A stretch of DNA of 50,603 bases from NCBI GenBank assembly GCA_023511485.1, contig JAIMBH010000017.1, positions 1-50,603 on the forward strand, given 5' to 3'. The notes under the pieces are model-generated. The model was given only the letters and a program-made list of their open reading frames with translations, made no database searches and was not told the DNA's origin. Made by a program: the position numbers and the translations under genes. Shown piece after piece: positions 41,826-49,154 of the stretch (position 1 is its first letter; each line of letters opens with the position of its first letter). This DNA is from Bacillota bacterium. GTDB lineage: Bacteria; Actinomycetota; Aquicultoria; Aquicultorales; Aquicultoraceae.

Positions 41826-42986
41826 GTGAGCGAACCGGTTGCATTTCTGTATAACGAGCGATTTCAGGAGTATGAGCTCTCTCCTTCCCACCCTTTAAAA
41901 CCGATAAGGCTTAAGCTGACCTATGAGCTATTAAAGGATTATGGGGCTTTCGATAAGTCGCAGTTGGCTGTTTTTCCCGGTCGGCTGGCAACCGATGAGG
42001 AGCTTATGCTGGTGCATTCAGCTGCATATATCGACGTTGTAAAAAGGGTTGGCGGTACCGGCAGTGCAGATACGCTTGCCTATTCGCATGGGATTGGCCC
42101 CGGTGATAATCCACCGTTCAAGGGAATGCATGAGGCATCAAGCCTTATAGCAGGCTGTTCGATTGCCGCAACCGAGCAGGTCATGGATGGAAAGACCAAG
42201 CATTCTATTAACATATCTGGCGGTCTCCACCATGCGCTGAAGGATAGGGCTTCCGGTTTTTGCATCTACAACGACGCAGCAGTTGCTATAGCACATGCTA
42301 TCAAGGCGTATGGCATAAAGGTAGCCTATATAGATATCGATGCGCACCACGGCGACGGTGTGCAGTGGGCGTTTTACGACCGAGACGATGTCCTCACCAT
42401 CTCGCTGCACGAGAGTGGGCAATATCTCTTTCCCGGTACAGGGTTTATCGACGAGGTTGGGATAGGGAAAGGTGAAGGCTACTCGGTAAACGTGCCTCTT
42501 GATCCGGGCACATTTGATGATCTCTATTTATTAGCTTTCGATGCGATCGTGCCGCCACTTATAAAGGTATTCAAGCCCGACTTAATCGTCTCACAAAATG
42601 GCTGCGACACGCATTATACCGATCCCCTTGCTGAGCTAAGTCTTACGACAAATGCTTACGAGCAGCTCTATTCCAGAATTCACGAGCTGGCACATGAAGT
42701 CTGTGAGGGAAGACTTGTTGCGCTTGGCGGCGGCGGATACCAGGCATATCAGGTTGTCCCGAGGGCGTGGGCACTTCTTTCGGCTGAGCTTGCCGATTTT
42801 ACTCTGGATGATGCCGTGCCGCAGCAGTGGCAGGAATTTTGCTCAGCGAAAGCCCACAGCCGGTGCCCAGATAAACTCCGGGATAAAGCGGCCGCTCCAT
42901 CGGTCTTTACTGACTCTATTGAGCAGAGAACCAAAGATACTATAGCTAATGTAAAGAAAAGAGTTTTTCCGTACTTCGGGTTGTAA
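41826..42986 (+). CDS. acuC: Acetoin utilization / histone-deacetylase family protein
   Basis: A 386-aa zinc-dependent deacetylase of the AcuC type, which removes acetyl groups from proteins such as acetyl-CoA synthetase. SPSHPLKPIRLKLTYELL near the N-terminus and SGGLHHALKDRASGFCIYND (His-His, catalytic) are present. VAYIDIDAHHGDGVQWAFY supplies the zinc Asp and His, and LIVSQNGCDTHYTDPL the further Asp. The C-terminus has GGGGYQ. GTG 41826 has GGAGG 5 nt ahead; TTG 41814 is in frame. A 192-bp gap upstream holds repeated CAGC/TTTT hairpin-like stretches (41692-41707 AAAGCT/AGCTTT). Confidence 0.93.
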   Translation: MSEPVAFLYNERFQEYELSPSHPLKPIRLKLTYELLKDYGAFDKSQLAVFPGRLATDEELMLVHSAAYIDVVKRVGGTGSADTLAYSHGIGPGDNPPFKGMHEASSLIAGCSIAATEQVMDGKTKHSINISGGLHHALKDRASGFCIYNDAAVAIAHAIKAYGIKVAYIDIDAHHGDGVQWAFYDRDDVLTISLHESGQYLFPGTGFIDEVGIGKGEGYSVNVPLDPGTFDDLYLLAFDAIVPPLIKVFKPDLIVSQNGCDTHYTDPLAELSLTTNAYEQLYSRIHELAHEVCEGRLVALGGGGYQAYQVVPRAWALLSAELADFTLDDAVPQQWQEFCSAKAHSRCPDKLRDKAAAPSVFTDSIEQRTKDTIANVKKRVFPYFGL

Positions 42987-43041
42987 TCGATTACAACCGT
43001 GCCGCCATTATCCATGCTATAGTTAGTATTCCTTTCGGCAG

Positions 43042-43067
43042 CGCTGCAGCACTTACAAACTGCAGCG
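43042..43067. repeat. Inverted repeat before the QueD-like gene
   Basis: CGCTGCAG and CTGCAGCG flank a 10-bp spacer. Confidence 0.5.
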
Positions 43068-43094
43068 GCGCAGCGCGATTACTTAACATCGGCA

Positions 43095-43110
43095 CCTTGG
43101 TATACCAAGG
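43095..43110 (+). promoter_or_regulatory. 16-bp perfect palindrome, possible operator
   Basis: CCTTGGTATACCAAGG lies 62 bp before the QueD-like start codon. No matching copy is seen elsewhere in the window. Confidence 0.4.
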
Positions 43111-43171
43111 CTTTGGCATATTAATCTGCACTTCAGTTGACAAATTTTGCTGCCCGCAATACTCTTTTTAC

Positions 43172-43657
43172 ATGGGAAAGTACTCCATCCATGTAGAAAA
43201 GGATTATCTTAAATTTAGTGCTGCGCACTTTCTTATCTTTGGTGAGAAATGCGAAAGGCTACATGGGCATAATTATGCCGTATCCGTTGATCTGGAGGGT
43301 GAGCTTGACGAAATAGGCTATATATTTGATTTTATAGCTCTTAAAGAGTTTGCCGAGCATCATTGCAATACACTTGATCACAAGACGCTCATCCCGGCGA
43401 AAAATGAGCATTTAACAATAAAAGAAGGCAATGGCATTGTAGAGGTGTCGTTTAGGGATAAACAATTTATGTTCCCGGAATCAGATGTTTTGATTCTTCC
43501 CATAAAGAACTGTACGGCTGAGCTCCTTGCTTACTATCTTTGCCAAAAGATAAAGGACGACCTTGAGGATATGGGTATGGGCAATATCACCAGGATAAAA
43601 GTAGGAGTTGAGGAGTCTCCTGGACAGGCCGCTTATTATGTCGAAGAAATCCGCTAA
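43172..43657 (+). CDS. 6-carboxytetrahydropterin / 6-pyruvoyltetrahydropterin synthase family
   Basis: A 161-aa T-fold enzyme of the QueD/PTPS family, acting on dihydroneopterin triphosphate in the queuosine or pterin pathways. Zinc ligands are seen in LKFSAAHFLIFG and CERLHGHNYAV; the catalytic region VGVEESPGQAAYY is at the C-terminus. It is longer than E. coli QueD and contains an insert near 85-110. ATG 43172 has no ribosome site, and the frame is open to 43097 without homology. No other queuosine genes are in the window. Confidence 0.85.
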   Translation: MGKYSIHVEKDYLKFSAAHFLIFGEKCERLHGHNYAVSVDLEGELDEIGYIFDFIALKEFAEHHCNTLDHKTLIPAKNEHLTIKEGNGIVEVSFRDKQFMFPESDVLILPIKNCTAELLAYYLCQKIKDDLEDMGMGNITRIKVGVEESPGQAAYYVEEIR

Positions 43658-43728
43658 TTAAAGAATCTTTCTTTCTATTTTTGTTGATGAATAAATACCA
43701 ACGTTTGTATAATGAAAGGTTTTAATGG

Positions 43729-43758
43729 TCGCTGGGCAAGCATATGCTTGCCCAGCGA
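43729..43758. repeat. 30-bp perfect palindrome
   Basis: Arms TCGCTGGGCAAGCAT and its exact complement meet with no spacer, in the 223-bp gap between the QueD-like and amidotransferase genes. The stem is GC-rich and has no T-run on either side. GCAATTGC follows within 5 bp. Confidence 0.8.
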
Positions 43759-43880
43759 ATGCAATTGCGCTAAAACCATGGGCTGATATAGTAAAGATAG
43801 CTTTTAGCAATTGATCGTGTGTGGACTAGTTATAAACCCGTAATCGAGGGTAGAAAAAAGTAGTTAAGAGGTGTACCTGT

Positions 43881-44708
43881 ATGTGCAGGCTTTTCGGTTT
43901 AATTGCGGATACTCCTGTTAGTATCGAAAATCCTATATTGGAAGGTATAAAGCCTTTCGTAGAGTTGTCATATAAGCATCATGACGGTTGGGGAATTGGC
44001 TATGTAGATGGCTGCCCGCCGGGCGAGAAAAGCATTCGCGTTGTTAAATCTGACTACCCTGCTTGGAAGGATGAGCATTTCTCCAGACTTATCAAGCATC
44101 TTGTTTCCTGCCTTGCGATTGTACACTTAAGAGATGCTAAGTATGGACCAGTTGCTCTTAGAAATACCCATCCGTTTTTTGCTGAGGGATGGATATTTGC
44201 CCATAACGGCTCGTTAAGAAACTTTAGAAAAATCGAACGTGAGCTTAGAGGTAAAAGATTTAGCGGAGAAACTGATAGTGAGAGATATTTCTACCTCCTG
44301 CTTAAACACATTAAACAAAAAGAAGACGTGCCCAGAGGTGTACGTTCAGCCATCGAGTGGCTCCACAAGAACTACATCGAGGGTGCTAAGAACTTTCTTA
44401 TGTCTGATGGCAACCATATTTACGCATACCGCGAGGGAAGAGAACTGTATTATGTAGAGCGAGAAGTACCTATCTCGCCAATCGAACCTTTAAGGCGGAT
44501 TTTAGGCGGAAGCTTAGGGAACGGCTCAGGAGAGGCTTTGGCAGAGGGAGAGGTTAATAAAACGGCGAGAATGGTTGTTATTGCCTCGGAGATATTGACT
44601 GATGAGAGCTGGCATGAGGTGCCCGAATCCCATCTCTTGATTGTTAACGATAAGCTGCAGGTAGTGATCGAGCCTATTTTAGAGAAAGCAGGAGTCCCAA
44701 TTGCCTAG
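43881..44708 (+). CDS. Class II glutamine amidotransferase
   Basis: A 275-aa Ntn-type amidotransferase of the EgtC/YafJ group. Met1 is followed by Cys2 (MCRLFGLIAD), which would be the nucleophile after Met removal. HHDGWGIGYVDG, VHLRDAKYGPVALRNTHPF, FAHNGSLRN and GETDSERYFYLLLKH are all typical of the fold. The acceptor domain is not attached, so its partner and product are unknown. GAGGTG precedes ATG 43881. It converges with the DUF1232 gene, with only 1 bp between stops. Confidence 0.9.
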   Translation: MCRLFGLIADTPVSIENPILEGIKPFVELSYKHHDGWGIGYVDGCPPGEKSIRVVKSDYPAWKDEHFSRLIKHLVSCLAIVHLRDAKYGPVALRNTHPFFAEGWIFAHNGSLRNFRKIERELRGKRFSGETDSERYFYLLLKHIKQKEDVPRGVRSAIEWLHKNYIEGAKNFLMSDGNHIYAYREGRELYYVEREVPISPIEPLRRILGGSLGNGSGEALAEGEVNKTARMVVIASEILTDESWHEVPESHLLIVNDKLQVVIEPILEKAGVPIA

Positions 44709-44709
44709 A

Positions 44710-45159
44710 TCATCCTCGAGTCGACTTTGGGCCGAACATTTTCTTGCCAATGTAGCGGCCTGCCTTAAGCAACCCACGCCCTGTTTTCTTTACCAATGTT
44801 ACCGAGATATCTTTTAGGACGCGCTTGATGGTTACAATATCCTTATCTACTATAGCGTAGGTTAGACCTGCTTCTGCAAGGTGCGGTTCAATAATTTCTT
44901 TGGGGGAGGATGACAGCACGTTATTTACGGCTATTAGAACAGCTAGAATATCATCCAGTTGGCCCAAGATAGGTATTATGCCAGGGATAAGGTCTATTGG
45001 AGAAGCAAGATAGCCAAGTCCGGCTGCCAGCTTCGCCTTATCAGACTTTGCTATACGTGGGTCTTTTGCAAGCCCTGCAGTCAGCTTGGCATATGCTGGC
45101 ATTCGCTTTAATATCGGCATGAGGTCATGCTTTAAATCTTCCAGGCGATACTCTTCCAT
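44710..45159 (-). CDS. DUF1232 protein (YkvA-like)
   Basis: A 149-aa protein with the DUF1232 core YLASPIDLIPGIIPILGQLDD (in part, about 51-70). The helical ends are basic at the C-terminus (KKTGRGLLKAGRYIGKKMFG), suggesting membrane contact. The family is widespread; its function is unknown. GGAG lies before ATG 45159. It is divergent from the RmuC gene, across a gap with four 11-bp tandem repeats. Confidence 0.85.
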   Translation of the reverse strand: MEEYRLEDLKHDLMPILKRMPAYAKLTAGLAKDPRIAKSDKAKLAAGLGYLASPIDLIPGIIPILGQLDDILAVLIAVNNVLSSSPKEIIEPHLAEAGLTYAIVDKDIVTIKRVLKDISVTLVKKTGRGLLKAGRYIGKKMFGPKSTRG

Positions 45160-45226
45160 TTTACCAGCTCCAGCGGAATTCTGCTGTAATTGTGACGAGG
45201 TGATTATCTATTTTACTCAAGCCTTT

Positions 45227-45270
45227 GTCAACTGAGTGTCAATTAAGTATCAACTGAGTGTCAACTGAGG
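45227..45270. repeat. Four tandem 11-bp repeats
   Basis: GTCAACTGAGT, GTCAATTAAGT, ATCAACTGAGT and GTCAACTGAGG stand head to tail between the divergent DUF1232 and RmuC genes. Confidence 0.75.
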
Positions 45271-45348
45271 CCGCTCCTTTCGATTTGCTCTTTTTGTGGT
45301 TCCCGTCTATCCTATTGCTTATAGTACAGACAATCTATCGGAGTAGTT

Positions 45349-46359
45349 ATGGATGCAGTTGTCATAGCATTGGTAGCATCGGTCATCATTTTAGTCATTG
45401 CCGTTATTTATCTCTCTTCAAGAAAACCCACGGGAGATATATCATCGCTTCGAGATACCTTAGAACGCCAAAATATGCTAATGCAGGAGATGAAAACCTA
45501 TGCGGAGTTTGGTGGTCGGGGGCAGGATATCCTGCGTGAAGAGCTTTTAAAGGCTCAGCGTACAATCGACTCTTTGAAGACCGATTATGAGGCTCGAAAA
45601 CAACTTGAGGAGGAGAGCAGGCAAGTCATAAAGAGGCTTGAGAGCATGATTGTCGGCAGCTATTCTAAAGGACAAGCTGGCGAGAACATCCTTCATGAGA
45701 TATTTAAGCTTTTTCCCCGGGAGATGATCGCCTACAACTTTAGCGTCGGCGGCAAAGTCGTCGAGTTCGGGCTTGTCCTATCCGATAAAAAGGTCCTTCC
45801 TATCGATTCTAAGTGGCCGGCAACCAGCCTCCTCATCGCGCTTGAAGAGGAAAAAGACGAGAAAGTAAGGCTTGGAATTGTTGAACAAATCGAGAGAGAA
45901 GTTGCAAAGCGTATCCGTGAAGTCTGCCAGTATATCGACCCGGATGTTACTGCACCCTGGGCTATCGCAGCTGTTCCTGATGCCGTGTTTTCAGCTTGCA
46001 AGCGAGCGTATCTTGATGCTTACAAGAGGCATGTTATTCTAATGTCCTACAGCATGACCATTCCTTATATCCTTACCGTCTATAGCCTTCACCTGCAATA
46101 TTCGCGCTCAGTTGATATAGATAATTTGCAAGGCCACCTCATTAACATCGGACGCCAGCTTGATGAAATGGAGCAAATCCTGGAAAACAAGGTTGCGCGA
46201 GGGAGCACTATGATAAATAACGCCTACGGCGAGTACAAGCAGCTAATTTCGCGCATAAGAGCCTCGGTAACCTACCTACAAGAGACCAAATCGATGGATG
46301 ATTTGGACCAAAAAGCACTGGTTAAAGGTACCGAATACCACATTAAGCCAGATTCTTAA
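45349..46359 (+). CDS. rmuC: DNA recombination protein RmuC family
   Basis: A 336-aa protein with an N-terminal membrane helix (about 4-24), a coiled coil (about 30-110) and the RmuC nuclease-like domain (about 110-320). The domain shows GQAGENILHEIFKLFP, VEFGLVL, VLPIDSKWP and APWAIAAVPDAVFSACK. RmuC limits DNA inversions and rearrangements in E. coli, probably by nuclease action. GGAG precedes ATG 45349. It stands next to the HEPN/MNT pair, 58 bp away. Confidence 0.9.
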   Translation: MDAVVIALVASVIILVIAVIYLSSRKPTGDISSLRDTLERQNMLMQEMKTYAEFGGRGQDILREELLKAQRTIDSLKTDYEARKQLEEESRQVIKRLESMIVGSYSKGQAGENILHEIFKLFPREMIAYNFSVGGKVVEFGLVLSDKKVLPIDSKWPATSLLIALEEEKDEKVRLGIVEQIEREVAKRIREVCQYIDPDVTAPWAIAAVPDAVFSACKRAYLDAYKRHVILMSYSMTIPYILTVYSLHLQYSRSVDIDNLQGHLINIGRQLDEMEQILENKVARGSTMINNAYGEYKQLISRIRASVTYLQETKSMDDLDQKALVKGTEYHIKPDS

Positions 46360-46417
46360 TTTGCCGATTTAATATATGGCCACTTTATGTCCCTCTTTAT
46401 TTTTGATTGGGGTGCTG

Positions 46418-46867
46418 ATGGGAAGGCGTCGTGGTAACGGAAATAGAGATGGTTCTTACTGGGGGCAATCGAGCCCTGAGCTTTTTGCTGAGGAGTGGCT
46501 CGACAATGCAGAACAGGACTTAAATGTTGCAGAAGACCTTTTTGCTGCCGGTCACTATGGTTGGGCTGCGTTTGCCTGCCAGCAGGCCTTAGAGAAACTT
46601 CTTAAAGCAGCCTATGTGCGTTCCAGACATAAAATACCGCCCCATGTACATAAGCTTGAGCGTCTCTTTGCGATAATGAAACTTAACCCGCCCGAGGAGC
46701 ATATAAATAATGTGCTTGAGATTGATCAGTGCTACACTTCAACAAGATATCCAGGATACAAAAACGATCTTTACTGCCGCGATAGAGAAGGCGCACGGGC
46801 GATACTTGATAAGGCCCGGGAGACTTACGGATGGATAAAGCAAGAGCTTCAACTAGACAAGCTATAG
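46418..46867 (+). CDS. HEPN-domain protein (toxin of HEPN/MNT pair)
   Basis: A 149-aa HEPN-fold protein. WLDNAEQDLNVAEDLFAAG is the first helix pair, CQQALEKLLKAAYV the second, and RSRHKIPPHVHKLERLF carries the R-x4-6-H region seen in RNase-active HEPN proteins. The first 25 residues are basic and disordered (GRRRGNGNRDGSYWG). ATG 46418 follows GGGGTG; the longer frame from 46376 has no ribosome site. Its 3' end overlaps the nucleotidyltransferase gene by 37 bp, which marks a HEPN/MNT toxin-antitoxin pair. Confidence 0.88.
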   Translation: MGRRRGNGNRDGSYWGQSSPELFAEEWLDNAEQDLNVAEDLFAAGHYGWAAFACQQALEKLLKAAYVRSRHKIPPHVHKLERLFAIMKLNPPEEHINNVLEIDQCYTSTRYPGYKNDLYCRDREGARAILDKARETYGWIKQELQLDKL

Positions 46868-47166
46868 ACCGCTTTATAAGGGTAGCCGAGAAAAAAATTA
46901 ATATAGAAAAGGTAATTCTTTTCGGCTCGTATGCGACCGGTGAGGTGCACGAGTGGAGCGATATTGATATTGCCGTCATATCCAGCGACTTTAAGGATAT
47001 GGATAATAGGGAAAGGCTTCTGCTTTTAAACAGGATAGCCTGGGACGCCGGCGTGACCGAGATCGATGCCCTTGGTTATACCCGGCAAGAATTTGACTCC
47101 GACGATCCTCTTGATCTTGTAACCGAGATCAAAGAACACTGTATCGTGGTTTATGAAAAGCCCTAG
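46831..47166 (+). CDS. Minimal nucleotidyltransferase (antitoxin of HEPN/MNT pair)
   Basis: A 111-aa MNT protein with the nucleotidyltransferase motif VILFGSYATGEVHEWSDIDI (G-S-x9-10-D-x-D). In characterised type VII systems the MNT enzyme adds AMP to the HEPN toxin to silence it. GGGAG precedes ATG 46831, inside the HEPN gene. The catalytic Ser and the two Asp of DID are present, so it should be active. Confidence 0.9.
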   Translation: MDKARASTRQAIDRFIRVAEKKINIEKVILFGSYATGEVHEWSDIDIAVISSDFKDMDNRERLLLLNRIAWDAGVTEIDALGYTRQEFDSDDPLDLVTEIKEHCIVVYEKP

Positions 47167-47182
47167 CTTTTCATTTAAACAT

Positions 47183-47207
47183 GTTTAAGAAAATTGCTAC
47201 GGGGTAT
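47183..47207 (+). promoter_or_regulatory. Sigma-B-type promoter of the DUF2795 gene
   Basis: GTTTAA (47183-47188) and GGGTAT (47202-47207) are 13 bp apart, an exact match to the sigma-B general-stress consensus. The start codon is 56 bp downstream. Confidence 0.7.
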
Positions 47208-47262
47208 TTTTCGAATTATGAACCCATAGCCATGTAGCTGTGTAAGCAGGAGGCTGTTTTTC

Positions 47263-47451
47263 ATGGTATCAGTAGCAAAAGTGTCACAGTTTCTAGAAGG
47301 AATAGAATTTCCAGCTAATAAGCAGCAGATAATAGACCATGCAAGGAATAAAAATGCACCTAGAGATGTGCTTGATGTTCTAAATCAGATACCAGAAGAT
47401 ACATATTTCAGCATGGCTAAAATATGGGAAGCCATGGGAAGAGCTGCTTAA
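47263..47451 (+). CDS. DUF2795 protein
   Basis: A 62-aa protein that is one DUF2795 domain: VSQFLEGIEFPANKQQIIDHA, then APRDVLDVLNQIPEDTYFSM. The family is common in Actinobacteria and many other bacteria; its function is unknown. CAGGAGG lies before ATG 47263. A consensus sigma-B-type promoter upstream suggests a general-stress gene. Confidence 0.85.
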   Translation: MVSVAKVSQFLEGIEFPANKQQIIDHARNKNAPRDVLDVLNQIPEDTYFSMAKIWEAMGRAA

Positions 47452-47687
47452 GGATACATTAATTGACCCTGCGGGTTTTCTGTAAATGGATCCACATCAT
47501 GATGCAATCTCGCCGGACTATTTCTATTTATAGCAGCCAATCTCTTTAGCCTTCTGCAATGTTTTTTATGTTAAGGTTTCATTATATCTCCGGTAGGAGC
47601 TTTGTTCTTCAGCGTATGACCGCCTGCTTATTTTACAGCGTGAATGGGAATATATTGATAGCAATGCACTACATGGCATAATAGATA

Positions 47688-47719
47688 TGTGAACTTGTTG
47701 TGGTGTGAACTTGTTGTGG
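47688..47719. repeat. 16-bp tandem duplication
   Basis: TGTGAACTTGTTGTGG occurs twice without a gap, in the 423-bp stretch 47452-47874 that has no gene. The first 230 bp of that stretch shows nothing clear. Confidence 0.8.
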
Positions 47720-47746
47720 GCCGGTAAGTTTTTGCCGATATTATTC

Positions 47747-47810
47747 TTGGTAAGAAAGACTTACCAATAAGGTGATGTTTTTAGGGGTTTTAGGGTTGAG
47801 TGAAAGGTAT
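47747..47810 (+). promoter_or_regulatory. Hairpin and sigma-B-type promoter of the STAS/anti-sigma pair
   Basis: TTGGTAAG-N5-CTTACCAA (47747-47767) is followed by GTTTTA (47787-47792) and AGGTAT (47805-47810), 12 bp apart, close to the sigma-B pattern. RsbV/RsbW operons are often driven by their own sigma factor. Confidence 0.5.
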
Positions 47811-47874
47811 AAGTGGCGCCACAGCGGGTTGGATTAACTGTGGATCTGCAGTGATTAAGAGAGGGGAGGATAAA

Positions 47875-48237
47875 TTGGAGGTGCAGATGCTACCCGGCCG
47901 CATTCCCATTTTTGACGTCAATGGCGAGATCGACCATTATGTAGTTCCAGAGCTCGAAAGCAAGATAATGGCGGTTATGGACGAGGGCCACGCATCCATT
48001 ATCCTTGATTTTACCGATGTCAACTACATCGATAGCGCAGGTATTGCTCTTATTATCTTAGCCATTCAGAAGAGTGCTCCGCTAGGCGGCAAGATTGGAC
48101 TTGTTGTAACGAACGAGAATGTCTTGAAGATACTTGAGATAGTTGGCATTACTAAGCTGGCTGAGGCATTTTCGCTTTATCGTTCAGTGGATGAGGCGCT
48201 GGCAGACATGATGAAAGAAAGCCGTTCTGGAGATTGA
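47875..48237 (+). CDS. STAS-domain anti-anti-sigma factor (RsbV/SpoIIAA type)
   Basis: A 120-aa STAS domain. The phosphorylated serine lies in DFTDVNYIDSAGIALIILA. GRIPIFDVNGEIDHYVVPEL is the N-terminal strand region. In partner switching the unphosphorylated form binds the anti-sigma kinase and frees sigma. TTG 47875 has GGGAGG 5 nt ahead; ATG 47887, also with GGAGG, is an alternative. The anti-sigma gene follows after 7 bp. Confidence 0.9.
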   Translation: MEVQMLPGRIPIFDVNGEIDHYVVPELESKIMAVMDEGHASIILDFTDVNYIDSAGIALIILAIQKSAPLGGKIGLVVTNENVLKILEIVGITKLAEAFSLYRSVDEALADMMKESRSGD

Positions 48238-48244
48238 TTAGCAG

Positions 48245-48673
48245 ATGGTACGGAAGATTGAGTTCGAAATCCAAAGTGAAATGAAGAATCTTGCTGTCGT
48301 TAGGCAGAGGGTTGAGGAAATGGCTGCCGATTGTGGTTTCACGGATACCGACATTTATCAGATGAAAGTTGCTGTGAGTGAGGCGGTAGCAAATGCTATA
48401 GAACACGGTTCGCCTAATGGGCCGAGAAATCGCGTTCAGGTACTTATCGAATGCGACGGGGATAAGATAGTTATTGAAGTACTTGATCAGGGTATATTCA
48501 AAGCCAGGCTTCCCGTAACAGATGGCAGACCAAGCCATCGAGGCAGAGGGATATTTCTCATGACCGCATTGATGGACGAGGTTAATATAACTGAGCGGCA
48601 GGATGGAACACTTGTGCGTCTTGTCAAACTTAAAGAACCAGCTATGGAGAAAAAACAGCATGTCCTGTCCTAA
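48245..48673 (+). CDS. Anti-sigma factor serine kinase (RsbW/SpoIIAB type)
   Basis: A 142-aa HATPase-fold protein. The N-box is MKVAVSEAVANAIEHGSP, the G1 box VLDQGIF and the G2-like box GRGIFLMTALMDEV. It would phosphorylate the STAS protein and hold a sigma factor inactive. GGAG lies 12 nt before ATG 48245. In the usual rsbV-rsbW-sigB order the sigma gene would come next; here there is none before the tRNA, so the sigma factor is elsewhere. Confidence 0.9.
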   Translation: MVRKIEFEIQSEMKNLAVVRQRVEEMAADCGFTDTDIYQMKVAVSEAVANAIEHGSPNGPRNRVQVLIECDGDKIVIEVLDQGIFKARLPVTDGRPSHRGRGIFLMTALMDEVNITERQDGTLVRLVKLKEPAMEKKQHVLS

Positions 48674-48736
48674 ATTTCTCCCCTTTCGCTAGGTTAAGTA
48701 ATGTCTTTTATCCTAAAGCAAGCAGGCTTTACACAC

Positions 48737-48765
48737 TTGATTTTCCACGTAAGTATTGCTAAAGT
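48737..48765 (+). promoter_or_regulatory. Possible promoter of the tRNA
   Basis: TTGATT (48737-48742) and TAAAGT (48760-48765) are 17 bp apart, about 80 bp before the tRNA. Confidence 0.35.
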
Positions 48766-48845
48766 TTATATGCCGACCCGGATGGAGACGATTCTCGCAA
48801 AGTTTGCGCGACTGGGGTTTTGCTTTGAAAAACTAGAATAAAACC

Positions 48846-48919
48846 GGGCCCTTAGCTCAGCCGGTCAGAGCAGTGGACTCATAATCCATTGGTCGTAGGT
48901 TCGAATCCTACAGGGCCCA
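48846..48919 (+). tRNA. tRNA-Ile2 (CAT anticodon, lysidine type)
   Basis: A 74-nt cloverleaf: acceptor GGGCCCT/AGGGCCC, D-arm TTAGCTCAGCCGGTCAGAGC, anticodon loop CTCATAA, T-arm GTAGGTTCGAATCCTAC, A73. CCA is not encoded. The GGGCCC acceptor and TTAGCTCAG match tRNA-Ile2 (CAT, changed to lysidine by TilS) rather than initiator or elongator tRNA-Met, though the latter is not excluded. An integrase remnant sits directly after it, so it is the att site. Confidence 0.88.
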
Positions 48920-48936
48920 CAAGCAAAACCACAGAT

Positions 48937-48965
48937 AGAGGGCTTATGGCCCTCTACTTTTTATT
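48937..48965 (+). terminator. Terminator after tRNA-Ile2
   Basis: AGAGGGC / GCCCTCT, a perfect 7-bp stem with a 5-nt loop, is followed by a T-rich run. It overlaps the stop codon of the convergent integrase remnant. Confidence 0.75.
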
Positions 48966-49154
48966 TTTAATTTCTTCTCGTGGTAGCTGTATGGTAGCAA
49001 AAATCTGGTCTAGCTTCTCGGCGGCATCTTTTTCGGCATCGGGCAATAGGTGCCCGTAAATATCAAGTGTTTGTCTGATGTCTGAGTGTCCGAGCTGTCT
49101 TTGAACATATTTTATGTTTTGCCCTGCTGAGATCATGGCCGCTACGGTGTGCCT
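48954..49154 (-). pseudogene. C-terminal fragment of a tyrosine integrase
   Basis: About 66 residues from the end of a tyrosine recombinase: RHTVAAMISAGQNIKYVQ, then LGHSDIRQTLDIYGHLLPD, with the last His and the nucleophile Tyr. Everything before the second catalytic box (HxxR) is missing. Upstream codons from 49155 to 49202 read as the reverse of the helicase/methylase gene. The fragment must be left over from an element that was inserted in tRNA-Ile2 and later lost its middle. Confidence 0.85.
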
